DNA of 64,000 nucleotides from Prostheceraeus crozeri. Lineage: Eukaryota > Platyhelminthes > Polycladida > Euryleptidae. The DNA lies in assembly GCA_907163375.1 (NCBI GenBank), contig CAJQUW010003636.1, forward strand, positions 310,001 through 374,000. The letters run 5' to 3'. The notes beneath the pieces were generated by a model. It worked only from the letters and a program-made list of their open reading frames with translations, was not told the DNA's origin and did not search any database. A program made the position numbers and the translations under genes. This document shows positions 9,600-19,852 of this stretch, one piece after another; position 1 is the first letter of the stretch, and each line of letters begins with the position of its first letter.

Positions 9600-9700
9600 T
9601 TTCAAAATAATGTTTTGTAATCTTTCTATTACCTTATTACCTGATGACGTATTGCAGTTGCAATCACGAAAATTTGTGAAAATACATTTATTTATCTTGA
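9600..9700 (+). mobile_element. Penelope-like 3' tail with hammerhead-like core
   Basis: Contains CTGATGA (9641-9647), a long stem II (GTATTGCA with TGCAATCAC, one bulge) and GAAA at 9668-9671. A following ATTTGTGAAAATA...TATCTTGA resembles the tail of the 7112-7401 palindrome. A complementary stem I was not found, so the ribozyme is probably decayed. No coding sequence. Confidence 0.5.
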
Positions 9701-10557
9701 TTGAGCCATTTTCACAAAAATATTTTTCTCAAGATGCCGATTTTCAAAAAAATAATATATATATGTATATATAATATCACAAACGTTCAGATAGATAAAA
9801 TTCGGCGCGCACGCGCGAAGCAGCTGTTTCCCTTAAACACACACACACACGATAACTTTGCAGCTTGTGTTTTTCTGTTGTCTGTTGCACACGCGCTTAA
9901 TCTCGTCTATAAAGGGATCTCTTCTTTCCTTCTGTCTTATGAAACTTAGGCGCGGCCGGCAAGTCAATTGGACAAGGCATAAGACCTCGGCATTGTCAGA
10001 CTCTTTCTGACATGGCAAACCATGCAGATAGATAGACTGGAATTTCCTTGTTTGCCTTCACCACGGCTGATACTGAGCATAGCAGGGATCAGCGAGGACT
10101 CATTTCACATTGATGACGTGTGCAATGACGTCCGCCAATGAAACAAAGCTTACAGATACTAAGGGATGAAATTATGTTATCAATTCATTTATTAGAAGTC
10201 ATTGATGAAAGCTGAACAATGCAAATAAGATTCTTATCGATGTAGATTGTACGTACATAAATGAAGATCGCATAATTTCATCTGTGTGAAGTGCGAACAT
10301 TGATATAATTTTAGTGTCAACAATCTCATAGCGTGTTAAGTGCTCATTAACCACGACTGTGGTCTGCCATGTTCGCATAGACCAGACTAAATGGAAAATT
10401 AACCATCATGCACGTTAGATCAACAGGAAATGGAACTATTTACAAAGAAAAATGAACAAGTCCAGAATACCTTTTAACATTTCTAAATATGAAGCATATG
10501 AGTGATCGACTGAATGGCTGTAATAAACGCAACAAACTATTAGTATTGTGCTTTTTT

Positions 10558-10558
<1 letters not shown>
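9701..10558. other. Gene-free interior of hAT copy B
   Basis: Mixed sequence with a CG-rich patch near 9800-9825 and a short CA run at 9838-9849. Two overlapping frames of 60-80 codons have no recognisable motif. Probably hAT-internal filler. Confidence 0.4.

Positions 10559-10588
<30 letters not shown>
10559..10588. repeat. (GA)n microsatellite
   Basis: About 15 GA units. Confidence 0.9.
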
Positions 10589-10591
<3 letters not shown>

Positions 10592-11374
10592 TTTACATTG
10601 TGATCTCAGCTCACTGAATAAGACAAAATTGAGCGTCATGAGCAATAAACATCGCATATCCATTGCCATTTGACGTTTAAAATGTTCGCAAAACGGCCGA
10701 ATTGACAAATAATCAGCTTTGGATCGCAAGCTCAAAATGATCGAGGCTGTTGAGATAGAAGTCTCACACTGGATTTAAAATGATATTATGTACATATAAT
10801 TGCAAGTCAATACATATAGGATAATCTGTGAACTTCAATGTTGTTTTCATTTAGAAACCACAGCCTTTATATATTACTTGTACTGTCATTTTTGTGCATA
10901 CCATAAAGTTTACATATATACATTTAGAATATAAGTTTGCAGTCAAAGACATTAAGAAACTCATTGAAATTAAGATCAGCGTCGTCAAATTAGCAATTTG
11001 AATGCCCCAATCAGTTTGTTGTGTGGTGCATAGATAGGCATCCATAGTGGAGAGAAGGCCTATGGTTTAGAACCATACAACGCCACTGGTAAAAACTGTA
11101 TATGTAAAGCACATCGCTTTGTCATTTCATTGATAATAAATTGCAAAATACGTCCATGTAGTAAGCATGCATGGGTTTAAGGTTCACAAAAACTTACAAG
11201 ATAAAGCAGAAATTACAGGAAGGGTAATGCCAATAGCGGACTTCAGTGCCATGAGTGATACATTGAAGTCAAAGCATCAAAACTGGTTCCACGATCATGC
11301 ATTTTGTTCATAAGTAATAAATGTGCATGGTGACTTTCAAACAAATGTGAATATTCGTTAAATTTTGAGTAAAA

Positions 11375-12250
11375 TCCGACAGGCAGCATGAGTTTCTGTA
11401 GGGAACGAGGCCGGAAATGAGAGTTTCACAGAATGATGTATACACCTCATAGTCCGGCAGCCAGAGCGAGTTTCTACTGGGAAGGAGGCAGGAAATGAGA
11501 CTTTCATAGAATGATGTATACACCTCATTGTCCGACAGCCAGAGCGAGTTTCTGCAACACTAGGTGACATGCCACGCTCAATCTCGCGTGACCCTAAACA
11601 TCCGTGGCTATGCGTGACATTGCTACAACATCTGTCGGGAGTCCTGTTATATAAACTTTCGTCTCATGTGTCTGCATGTATCAGAGGCTAAACAATGTGA
11701 TAGAACCTCAATTTCATGCTCAGGGAAGACAAGACATCCGGTTCATCCGTATGGTTCAAGCGGCAACGCAGACAACCGTAGACGACGCGTCAACCATAAA
11801 CGCTCGCCCGGGCGTATTCATAAACATTTCCCATGTTTTAACAGCATCAGATCAAGTAATTGCTGACTCTTAGTGCAGCGCGTATTTATGAGAGTTGGAG
11901 CACAAACTGCCCTTAACCACGGTTGTTTAGGGTGTTCCGTAATTACGCGTGAATTACGAGTGGCATGTTACCTAGTGAAGGAACGATGCCAAAAATGAGA
12001 CTTTCACAGAATGATGTACACCTCATAGTCCGGCAGCCAGAGCGAGTTTCTGCAGGGAACGAGGCCGACAATGAGACTTTCACAGAATGATGTACACCTC
12101 ATAGTCCGGCAGCCAGAACGAGTTTCTGCAAGGAATGAGGTCGAAAATGAGACTTTCACAGAATGATGTACACCTCATAGTCCGGCAGCCAGAGCGAGTT
12201 TCTGCAAGGAATGAGGTCGAAAATGAGACTTTCACAGAATGATGTACACC
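11375..12250. repeat. 76-bp tandem array (six units, interrupted)
   Basis: Unit starts lie near 11375, 11453, 11531, 12029, 12105 and 12181; the last three are exactly 76 bp apart. Each holds GAGTTTCTGCA, GAGACTTTCACAGAATGATG and ACACCTCATAG. The third unit is split at 11557/11978 by the MITE. Open frames across the array are repeat artefacts. Confidence 0.85.
11558..11977 (+). mobile_element. CACTA-type MITE, copy 2
   Basis: Best kept of the three copies, 420 bp. Starts CACTAGGTGACATGCCACGC and ends with the inverted ACTCG...GGCATGTTACCTAGTG. Inserted into a 76-bp unit with a 2-bp direct repeat AA (11556-11557 and 11978-11979), which the neighbouring intact units confirm as the empty site. 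No coding capacity. Confidence 0.85.
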
Positions 12251-13010
12251 TTATGCCTACTACGAATCGGCACGTCTGCCGAGCTCCACCTGGTTCCTCT
12301 TCTTGTCAGACAAGGTCAAAGAGAAATATATGTTAATCCAATGGGACGCAGATTGCAGTTTTCCAAAAGTAATTTCTCTTATCAACTCGAAAGTATGAAG
12401 TCTAGAGCCATAAATATTGACTTGGAATGCCTTCAGGTCATTTTTTATCGTAATCATGAACTTCTATCTTTGAAGTAGCACATTCAGATTTGACAATTGC
12501 CTCCTTCTGTCGACAAGCAGTAACATGTTGGACCACTTTATCCACATTGAATCACACTCTCACATGTATCGCCGATCATAAGCATGACAATATCACATAG
12601 CCAGCATAAGAAATGACCTGAAGACATCCCATATCAAAAAATATGGCTCTATACTAAATACTTTTCAGCAGATAAGAGAAAACATAGAAAAATTATTTTT
12701 AACCAAAATCTACCATCTGTGTCCAAATGGATCAACATGCGTGTTTTTCTTAAATCCTGTCTGACAAGAAGAGGAGCTAACTAGAACTCGGCAGACGTGC
12801 AGATTCGTAGAAGCCACAAGGTGAACATCATTCTGTGAAGGTCTCGTTTCGGCCTCGATCCCTAAAGAAACTGGCTCTGGCTGCCGGACTAATAATGCAT
12901 TTATGATTTTTGCCATCTGAACACTGCCACCCAAAAATCACAACTCAATGTTTGTTACGTGAGTGGCTTTCGTGTGATGCATCTTCAGAAGTAATGTGTC
13001 TTTCTTCCTG

Positions 13011-13159
13011 ATGTTGACACATTAACATTGACCTTTGATTTTTTGGTGGCTTTTAATGATTCGGATTTTGAAATTACAAGCAAATGTGAATGTAATTTCA
13101 AAATTCCGAATCATAAAAAGGCACCAAAAAATCAAAAGTCAAAGTTAATGTATCAACAT
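13011..13159. mobile_element. Palindromic mini-element (about 149 bp)
   Basis: Two arms of about 66 bp (ATGTTGACACATTAACATTG and inverted counterpart ending TAATGTATCAACAT) separated by a 14-bp spacer AAGCAAATGTGAAT. The fold would be a long hairpin with a few mismatches. No target duplication made out. Probably a foldback MITE. Confidence 0.6.
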
Positions 13160-13162
13160 TGA

Positions 13163-13505
13163 AGGCTGCTGGTAGTGAAATGTCGGGGGATTTCGTGGGT
13201 GCCAGTAGAAAAGTGTTAAGAGCATTTCGTAGCTGCTAGTAGTGAAAAGCTGAGGCATTTCGTTGCTGCTAGTAGCGAAATGTTGGGGCATTTCGTAACT
13301 GCTAGTAGTGAAATGTTGGGGCATTTCGTGGCTGATGGTAGTGAAATGCTGGGGCATTTTGTGGCTGATAGAAGTGAAGCGTTAAAGGCATTTCGTTGCA
13401 GCTTGTATTGATAAGTTGGGGCATTTCATGACTGTTAGTGCTGAAATGTTAGGTCATTTAGTGGCTGCTAGTGCTGAAATGTTGGGGTATTTCGTGCCTG
13501 CTAGT
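13163..13505. repeat. 33-bp minisatellite, about ten units
   Basis: Consensus around GCTAGTAGTGAAATGTTGGG plus GCATTTCGTGGCT; the clearest units (13270-13340) are exactly 33 bp. As 33 is divisible by three, the minus strand shows an 11-residue repeat (MPQHFTTSSYE-like) in a short frame (13145-13357). There is no other sign of a gene. Confidence 0.85.
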
Positions 13506-14534
13506 GGCCACAAGTCTCTTGCTGCGAGGTTGCGCAAAAGATAAGCAAAACTTTCGCTTCGTGGCTCAATATTGACAGTGTAATTGAAGCCAATTAGACA
13601 TGCGTTGAAGACTTCATTGCGATAATTGTCATCGTGAACTGCATTTTTCCACTTTGTTCTACCAAATCTCCATTCTCTGCCACATCCATGAGAGTTTGCA
13701 GTCGAATTCAGATGAAAATCTCTCCTCTTTGACTTGAGTTGAGATTAATCGACATCACATTTTCCGTTTAAAATCACATTCTTTTGATAATGATTTCGGT
13801 GACTTCTATTAGCTGGCTAATAAGTGGCACTGTGGACGAATATTGTCCCAAAAAGTTCAAGAAGTGGGCCGAGTATAGCCATAAAATTAGATAATACCAT
13901 TTGTTGGTCGTGATGCAAAATAACATCCAACAGTAGGATCAAGTAGGGTAACTACGCAGCGTTAAGCAAAATTTCACGTGATTTTACCATATCTATTATT
14001 TCCACATGAATTTGTAAAATGCAGCAATTAAATACCATTACAAACTTTATTCAAGCAAAATTACTTGATTTTCATTAGGAAAAGTCTTTGCAATGTGAAA
14101 AACGAAAGATTAAACAGAAACACTCTAAAGTCATGGCAGGTGATTGCATTCATGCTTACAGCCACTACTCCATACAACATCTATTTCCGCGCCGTAACAG
14201 TAGAAAGTCACGGTGATAGTGATCAACATCGTCATTTTCGATGCCCATGCATTTCGTGAAACTGCTGACCACATTCAAATCTACTCATCCAGTCCTCGTT
14301 GGGCCTACATTCATGCATGAATAGATCTAATCTCAAAAAACGACACTTATTGTGCACAATTAGTGTCACGTCACGATGTATATTCTTCACGCATTCAAGG
14401 AGCTCACTTCAATAATTGCTTTTTGGCTGGGCGCTTCATTTCCAAATGCATCTCGTCGCCGTGGTATTGAGACTTTTATGTTTCAAAATGTAGAGGAGAC
14501 GCATCTATAAATATTGACTTAGCAAACATCCTGC
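13506..14534. other. Gene-free stretch
   Basis: No open frame above 65 codons and no element ends recognised. Confidence 0.45.
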
Positions 14535-14609
14535 CATCTTGTAAGCACTTTAGTACATCCTGTAAGCACTTTAGTGCATCTTGTAAGCACTTTAGTACAT
14601 CTTGTTAGA
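14535..14609. repeat. 21-bp tandem repeat, about 3.6 units
   Basis: Three head-to-tail copies of CATCTTGTAAGCACTTTAGT plus one base, and a partial fourth. Confidence 0.85.
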
Positions 14610-15194
14610 CCGTATTGCATGTTTCTTGAACAGCTGTGAGACTTCTAAGAATGCTGAAACTTGTGCAATTACTGTGATCGCTGTGGTCCCTCTGACTTCT
14701 TCAGAGAAATGTAAGAGCTTCGGCTCATGAAACCGTAGTAATCATGGTGGAATGTATTGCTTTGTATTCAACCTAGGGTGGTAATCTGGAGCTATTTAGT
14801 CTCGTCTGAATTAGACCCCAAATCTTAGTCGACCATTTAATTCACATGCATACTCGTATTTCGAAATTCTAGTTTTACCAAGTTATTACCATTTACTGAC
14901 AATTACCAGTTTTAACCGGCAAAAAGCCAACCCTAATTTGAATATGCATTTAAAAACTATCATGCCGTCACAGAATTTGTGAAGCATAAAAGCCACTCTA
15001 TCATCTGTAAATGAGTCAATATCAGAAATTAAAGGTAAATAAATGAACCTTGTTTATACTCGAAAGCACATTAGGCACGGAACCTTTCTTTCATGTGGCC
15101 GAGTTGTCATTTATCCCACTCACTCTTTTTGTGTTGAGTGTTTAGCAAGAATGCAGATTGCAGCGTGTACAGGTTTTATAAGTCTTAGGTTTGA
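14610..15194. other. Gene-free stretch
   Basis: AT-rich, no open frame or repeat recognised. Confidence 0.4.
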
Positions 15195-15262
15195 CCTGGC
15201 CTAGATTTGAACCAGGGTCTCCCGGACGCAGAGCGAACACTCTACCACAAGGCCACAGCGCC
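15195..15262 (-). repeat. tRNA-derived SINE head
   Basis: On the minus strand an A-box-like TGGCCTTGTGGTAGAGTG (about 15238-15256) and a B-box-like GGTTCAAATCT (15203-15213) have tRNA spacing. The T arm can pair (CCTGG with CTAGG), but the acceptor ends do not pair and the anticodon arm is poor. So this is a pol III promoter-bearing SINE or tRNA pseudogene rather than a working tRNA. Confidence 0.6.
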
Positions 15263-15394
15263 GGTTCAGCATTCTTCATTCAATACATCTACTGCACTCA
15301 TTTTTATATTTTCCATGAAACATGACATCAGAGAATCATCAACAATACTCAACTCCTCTGGCTTCCTGAATGCAGTTGCTATTGTCGTACTAAA

Positions 15395-16155
15395 CAGGGA
15401 TGCGCAGTCGGAGTCGGAGTCCCGGAGTCTTATCATTTTTGCTGGAGTCGCAGTCCTATCAAATGATAGGACTCCGGCCAATACTTAGACCCGAAACATA
15501 ATACAAACAAATTATTTATCGTCGTGCATAGCTGTCACTGTCTTGATGTCAACTTTCTCTGTCAAATAAAAGTACAGAGACACTGTTGCATACAAAGCTT
15601 GTAATAGATGAGCAGAATAGATGAGATTCTTTTCCTGAACCGTGAACGTGAAAAAAGGATTGTCGTTTCACTCGGTGATTTAGTAGAGAAGACAAGCCTT
15701 CCTAGCCTCGATCACACCTACGGGCCAAAGGTCATATCAGAGACAAAAATGAAATACTAGTATGTTTGAGAACATCACCTCTTACCCTCACGTTAATTGT
15801 GTGTGATGACTCCTCCACAGCGCATATTAAAATCGAAAGAGTACTCATATTTTTTGAAGAAGGATGGGGGAGATTTTCCTGCCTGGTAGAGACTGGAGAA
15901 AACCGTATTTTAAAAACCGCACACATCAACACGAAGGGAGGAGCCGAGTCGTATGCATACAACTTAAAGCGACATTTGATAAACTTTCATCGAAAGTGAT
16001 TGATAATTGATACAGAAATGATCACTAAAGATAGGTTCAGGTAAGCCTATAATGATCTATGATGTAGGTTACCAGTATTTTTCAAAAAACTAGGCTATAT
16101 ATACTTGCCACCCGGAGTCGGAGTCCTCTGAAAATGATAGGACTCCTCATCCCAG
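15395..16155. mobile_element. hAT element, GGAGTCGGAGTC family, 761 bp
   Basis: Starts CAGGGATGCGCAGTCGGAGT and ends with a decayed inverted match (GACTCCTCATCCCAG). A perfect 8-bp target duplication GTACTAAA flanks it (15387-15394 and 16156-16163). CAGGG ends with an 8-bp duplication are typical of hAT. The right part recurs at 19683-19852. Confidence 0.85.
15766..15999 (+). pseudogene. hAT transposase N-terminal (BED-finger) remnant
   Basis: 77-codon frame inside the hAT element. Its second half (WGRFSCLVETGENRILKTAH, then GGAESYAYNLKRHLINFHRK) resembles the end of a BED zinc finger, where NLKRHL..H supplies the two His. The expected second Cys of the first pair is not evident, so the finger is probably dead. 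The catalytic hAT domain is missing, which fits an internally deleted copy. Confidence 0.5.
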
Positions 16156-16602
16156 GTACTAAACATACGATCAGGAAATATCAGCGCTTAGAGCTGTGCC
16201 ACAACAAGTGTGCTTCAATTGTTGTGGAGCTATTCGATGAATGGGTTCGATTTCCAGCCGGCAAACCTCTTTTCATGGTGGTACCAGGAACAGGACACAT
16301 TGAATTGTGCATTGATTGACAAGTTCTTAATAGCTTTGTTCTTGATAACTTCGTAAATCAAATGAGAGCTACAGTAAAGTTCTAAACTAAACTAATGATA
16401 TTCTATTTCAAATTTTGCGTGTTGAAAGTCAACGTAAATCACATCAACATCATCTGCATTTCAATTTCAAATCATTTTCGGAGACGACTAGTTGAGTAGG
16501 TAAATATGATTTTTCAAGCAGTATCACATGCGCTATTTGGATATGCGTCTGCTTGGTTTCAGTTGATCAATTCAAACACAATCAAACAATGAACTTCAGA
16601 TC

Positions 16603-16719
16603 GAGAGACAGAGGGAGAGTGGAGAGGAGGGAGAGAGGAGAGAGAAGGAGAGTGTGTGTGTTTGTGTGAGAAAGTGTGTGTGTGTGAGAGAGAGAGAGAA
16701 GAGAGTGAGAGAGACAGAC
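16603..16719. repeat. GA/GT-rich microsatellite
   Basis: Compound GAGAG and GTGTGT runs. The open frame that crosses it (16654-16953) is low-complexity and not a gene. Confidence 0.85.
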
Positions 16720-16993
16720 ATTTGTCAGACTCTATTCCTTGTGAAATTACTATTATTCCTCGTCAGAAACTATTGTTTATTATGCAGTTATTCACATCAC
16801 AAGTCTTGTAAACCGTGGGCTCCTTATGCTACCTCCGTTTGCGCTAAACGTTGTGAGATTCGGAGTTGTAGTTTAACTTCATTCTCTCGCCTAGCAGGCT
16901 GGCGTGTGGACGCATGCTGCACGCCTCCAGTCTGCAACATGCTTCTTGCTTAACTGTATTGCTACTAAATTACTTCCAATAGGCTATCCTTCT

Positions 16994-17851
16994 CATAGAG
17001 TAGGGATATATAGGTAGAGTGTCGACTCAAAAAAGTATCTGTTTACAGTGAAAATTTTTATGTTAAAAGACTCAGCTGTTTGCGGAGATTACGTTTCCGT
17101 GGTCCAAAACAATATTTGAGCAGTTATAAAAAAGTCAAAATTTTGCCAATTTATATACTACCGAGATGACGCTCCTATATAAGTAGTATGAAACAAGTTA
17201 GATATCAAAAGGAATGAATATTTGATAATAAGCATTCCAACTAAGCGGAAATTAAGCTGATTATCAAGATAATTTCATGATCCGCATTACAATGGAAGTC
17301 TTTACGAAAAAGTCGTGATATTATTCGTGCTTTCTTGACTGAAATTTCAAGTTTTTAATTCAATTTTTGACGGCATGATTTTTTGATTCACTAAATTTGA
17401 TGTTTCATTTCTTGAATCGGAATAGTGATGTGGACCCATTACATCTTTCAAAGCTAATTGAAATCATTGTCTTTGATTAAATTATATCTCTCTTCCAGTG
17501 GCAGGTTCCTTGTGATATGATCACGCTTCAGAAAATATACTCTTGGGGTTGAGCATGAAAGTAAAAGAGTAACCCATCGAATTGTTAGTTTAACAAACAT
17601 GAAATTTCCAAGGCTGTCATGACACTGATAATCTGTAAAATACCATCACTCCTTCTGCATTACTATCATGATCACTCAATTCCGTGGTAATTTCTTCAAA
17701 ACTGCAAAAATGCAAAAAATTGCTTATTTCACATTTAGCAGCAATTACCAACTATATCCCGTCGAGTTCATTTAATAAAATCGAATGTGTATACACATTG
17801 GGGATTTAATAAATGCGGAGTTGCTACTCTACCTAATATACTTACTCTATG
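16994..17851. mobile_element. hAT-like MITE with perfect 8-bp target duplication, 858 bp
   Basis: Inverted ends CATAGAGTAGGGATATATAG (16994 on) and CATAGAGTAAGTATATTAGG (read inward from 17851) share most of 26 positions. ATCCTTCT is duplicated exactly at 16986-16993 and 17852-17859. Interior is AT-rich with no open frame. An 8-bp duplication suggests hAT, but the ends are not the usual CAGGG type. Confidence 0.8.
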
Positions 17852-17859
17852 ATCCTTCT

Positions 17860-18680
17860 GCTTCCAATATTCAGCATGTTAAGTGTTCATGACTTGCTTA
17901 AGACACCTTATTCGACGCCAAAGCATTCATTACATGTGATCACTCCACGCTCTTTAACACTACATACAGGATTCATTATGGTGTGTTATCTGAAGCAGCT
18001 TTCTTTGTTCCTTCTGAACTTGTGACGGCGCTACAAATATCGCCTGCATCCCGTGACCGGTTAACAATATATGGGCGATAGATAGGAAGCATTATCTATG
18101 TGATACATAGTTCAATCATTGCCCTTCCAACCATGGATTGTTGTCGTGCGCTATAACGATTACTGTTGACCATGTGATCGATTTCTACACATATTCTGTA
18201 CATGTAATTTCGTTGTACATGTTTAGGTGCGCTATGGCAAGCATAGTGATCTAATTTAAAATGATTTTGTATTGATTAAAAGAATACAATGTACCTCGAC
18301 TAAGAAGGTTGTGTTTACTAATTAGCCACTGAGATAGCCCTCGGAACCTGTATATGACACTATGTGCTGTTCCGCATCAATGTCGCAAATCTTGTGCCTC
18401 TTATGTTGAGTAATTGCGTTCACCGAATGTATGCAAATACTCGTACTTATGAACCAAAGAATAAAGGTTATTATATTCTATTAACAATGGGAATGGAGGT
18501 GCTATAATTCTACGAATTAACCCCTAATGGTACGACGCGGTCGGTAGCAATACATAGATGATTGAAATTCCAAGGACCCTAATATTGCTCCAGATGCTTG
18601 CTGACATTAGGAATCTCCTAGTGTTCTTCATTAATGGCCTGCAGGATGAAGTTTTTTAGCTTACTTTAGGAGCGTACGGT
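17860..18680. other. Gene-free stretch
   Basis: No element ends or open frame recognised. Confidence 0.4.
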
Positions 18681-18953
18681 TTGCAATGTGCGGCATGCTT
18701 CCAGGATGCGCAACGGAATGCTCATCCTTCGAGTGCTGACTCATTTGAACGTTTAGTAATTGACGACCAATTATTTTTTAATTCAGAGGTTCTGGAAATT
18801 GTAGATAAATTCAAATTATTTCAGCGGATACTAAAGTACCGGCACAGTAAAGCAGTAAACCAATATATCGCCATACGGCTTTCTCAAAGCTCCGGGCAAA
18901 AGCAGAGAAGACGCATTTGTCTGCTTATATTTATAACCTTGACAAAGCCGTAG
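18681..18953 (+). CDS. Unrecognised small ORF
   Basis: 90 codons, starting MQCAACFQDAQRNAHPSSAD, with a middle helix-like part (SEVLEIVDKFKLFQRILKYR) and a basic end. I do not recognise a family. No membrane segment, no splice sites clearly placed. Could be a decayed transposon frame or chance; a second unrecognised frame follows at 19131. Confidence 0.15.
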   Translation: MQCAACFQDAQRNAHPSSADSFERLVIDDQLFFNSEVLEIVDKFKLFQRILKYRHSKAVNQYIAIRLSQSSGQKQRRRICLLIFITLTKP

Positions 18954-19130
18954 CACGTGTTATTAGTTAACTTTTTCAATATAGTGTTTTAATCTGCTGT
19001 AATAATTTAATTCTTTACATTTAACTACGGGATGCGTGGGCCTATGATCAGGTTTAACATGTTTAGGAAATGGACAAAGAAAGTCGTAATCACATCCACA
19101 CATGAAGGCGTTGCTTAGTACATTAAACTG

Positions 19131-19373
19131 TTGTTACTTGATGATCACAAAATGTGGAGTAAACAATGCTATGTTGAAAATTGTCGCAAATTGCATCGCC
19201 AATTTAAACAACCGGAGAAACAAGAGTATCGTATGTTCCTTCGCTTTAGTGTTAACTTAGGCGAATGGCTCAGAACGAGGAAATATTTTCAGGAATTTCA
19301 TTTTCAACTGTTTGTCCTAGCTCGTGGTTTAAATGAGTCGTTAACTGAATTCAATGAATGCGACAAACATTAA
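19131..19373 (+). CDS. Unrecognised small ORF
   Basis: 80 codons rich in K, R, F and Q (CRKLHRQFKQPEKQEYRMFL). It lies 180 bp after the frame at 18681-18953, so the two might be exons of one old gene or transposon, but no domain can be named. Probably not functional. Confidence 0.15.
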   Translation: MLLDDHKMWSKQCYVENCRKLHRQFKQPEKQEYRMFLRFSVNLGEWLRTRKYFQEFHFQLFVLARGLNESLTEFNECDKH

Positions 19374-19682
19374 AACATATTGTGGAAAATTTCTTCAACT
19401 GTCCAGCGTTGCAAGTATAATGTTAAAAACTCGTCAAACACACATCGAGGGATATAATTATTTGTTTTGAAAGTTGCTCCAAGTCACTCTTTGTTTTTTG
19501 TTTGCCAATTTACTCTTTCCTTCGTCACTATAAACTGTACACAAAAAGTTGACAGACAACTGGTAGTAATTGAATCCAGTATAAATTATCAATTCATGCC
19601 AACATAAAATATAAATCCAAATAGAAAATATTAATTCTGATGGGCTTTAACATCATATTGAACCAGATTCTCGCATACATTG

Positions 19683-19852
19683 CAGGGATGCGGAGTCCTA
19701 TCATTTTCAGAAAACTCCGACTCAGGGTGGCAAGTATATATACGAGCCTAGTATACCTATACGAGCTTCGTATAGCCTAGCCTTTTGAAAAAAACTGGTA
19801 ACCTGCATCATAGATCATTATAGGCTTACCTGAACCTATCTTTAGTGATTAT
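19683..19852. mobile_element. hAT fragment, GGAGTCGGAGTC family
   Basis: About 170 bp matching, in inverse orientation, the right end of 15395-16155: CAGGGATGCGGAGTCCTATC, then GGTGGCAAGTATATA, CTGGTAACCTGCATCATAGA and ATAGGCTTACCTGAACCTAT. Stops exactly where the LINE tail at 19853 begins, so the LINE probably inserted into it. Confidence 0.75.

Larger units (their letters stand above)
6575..11088. mobile_element. hAT-like element, CACTGGCGT family, copy B, filled with Penelope-like insertions
   Basis: Left end CACTGGCGTATTCTCACC and right end (ATACAACGCCACTG) are inverted. They are flanked by GTAAAATC (6567-6574) and GTAAAAAC (11089-11096), an 8-bp target duplication with one change. Both ends also match copy A at 4696-5794. 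Inside are at least five PLE pieces (6651-9700). The rest (9700-11088) has no transposase frame. Without the PLE pieces the element would be roughly 1.5-2 kb. The length is unusual for a MITE, so the two ends could belong to different copies, but the matching duplication argues for one insertion. Confidence 0.55.
11375..12890. mobile_element. Foldback-like element with 76-bp terminal tandem units, copy A
   Basis: The left side is an array of six units (about 76 bp, opening TCCGGCAGCCAGAGCGAGTT). The right side (12822-12890) carries one inverted unit ending in CTGCCGGACT. Inside the units both sides continue as inverted repeats: CTACGAATCGGCACGTCTGC at about 12260 against its counterpart near 12800, then a TTGTCAGACAAG region. 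The interior (12400-12700) matches the second copy at 30577-32236. Foldback/TU-type elements are known for long ends made of tandem units. No transposase. A CACTA MITE sits in unit 3. Confidence 0.65.

Noticed and set aside
11308-11570. Open frames on the minus strand with repeated residues
   Set aside because: They arise from the 76-bp tandem units and have no independent support.
11375-12250. CRISPR-like regular array
   Set aside because: The 76-bp units are continuous, similar along their whole length and lack unique spacers. It is a tandem repeat at a transposon end in a eukaryotic genome.
16654-16953. 99-codon open frame
   Set aside because: Its first part is the GA/GT microsatellite; the rest has no motif.
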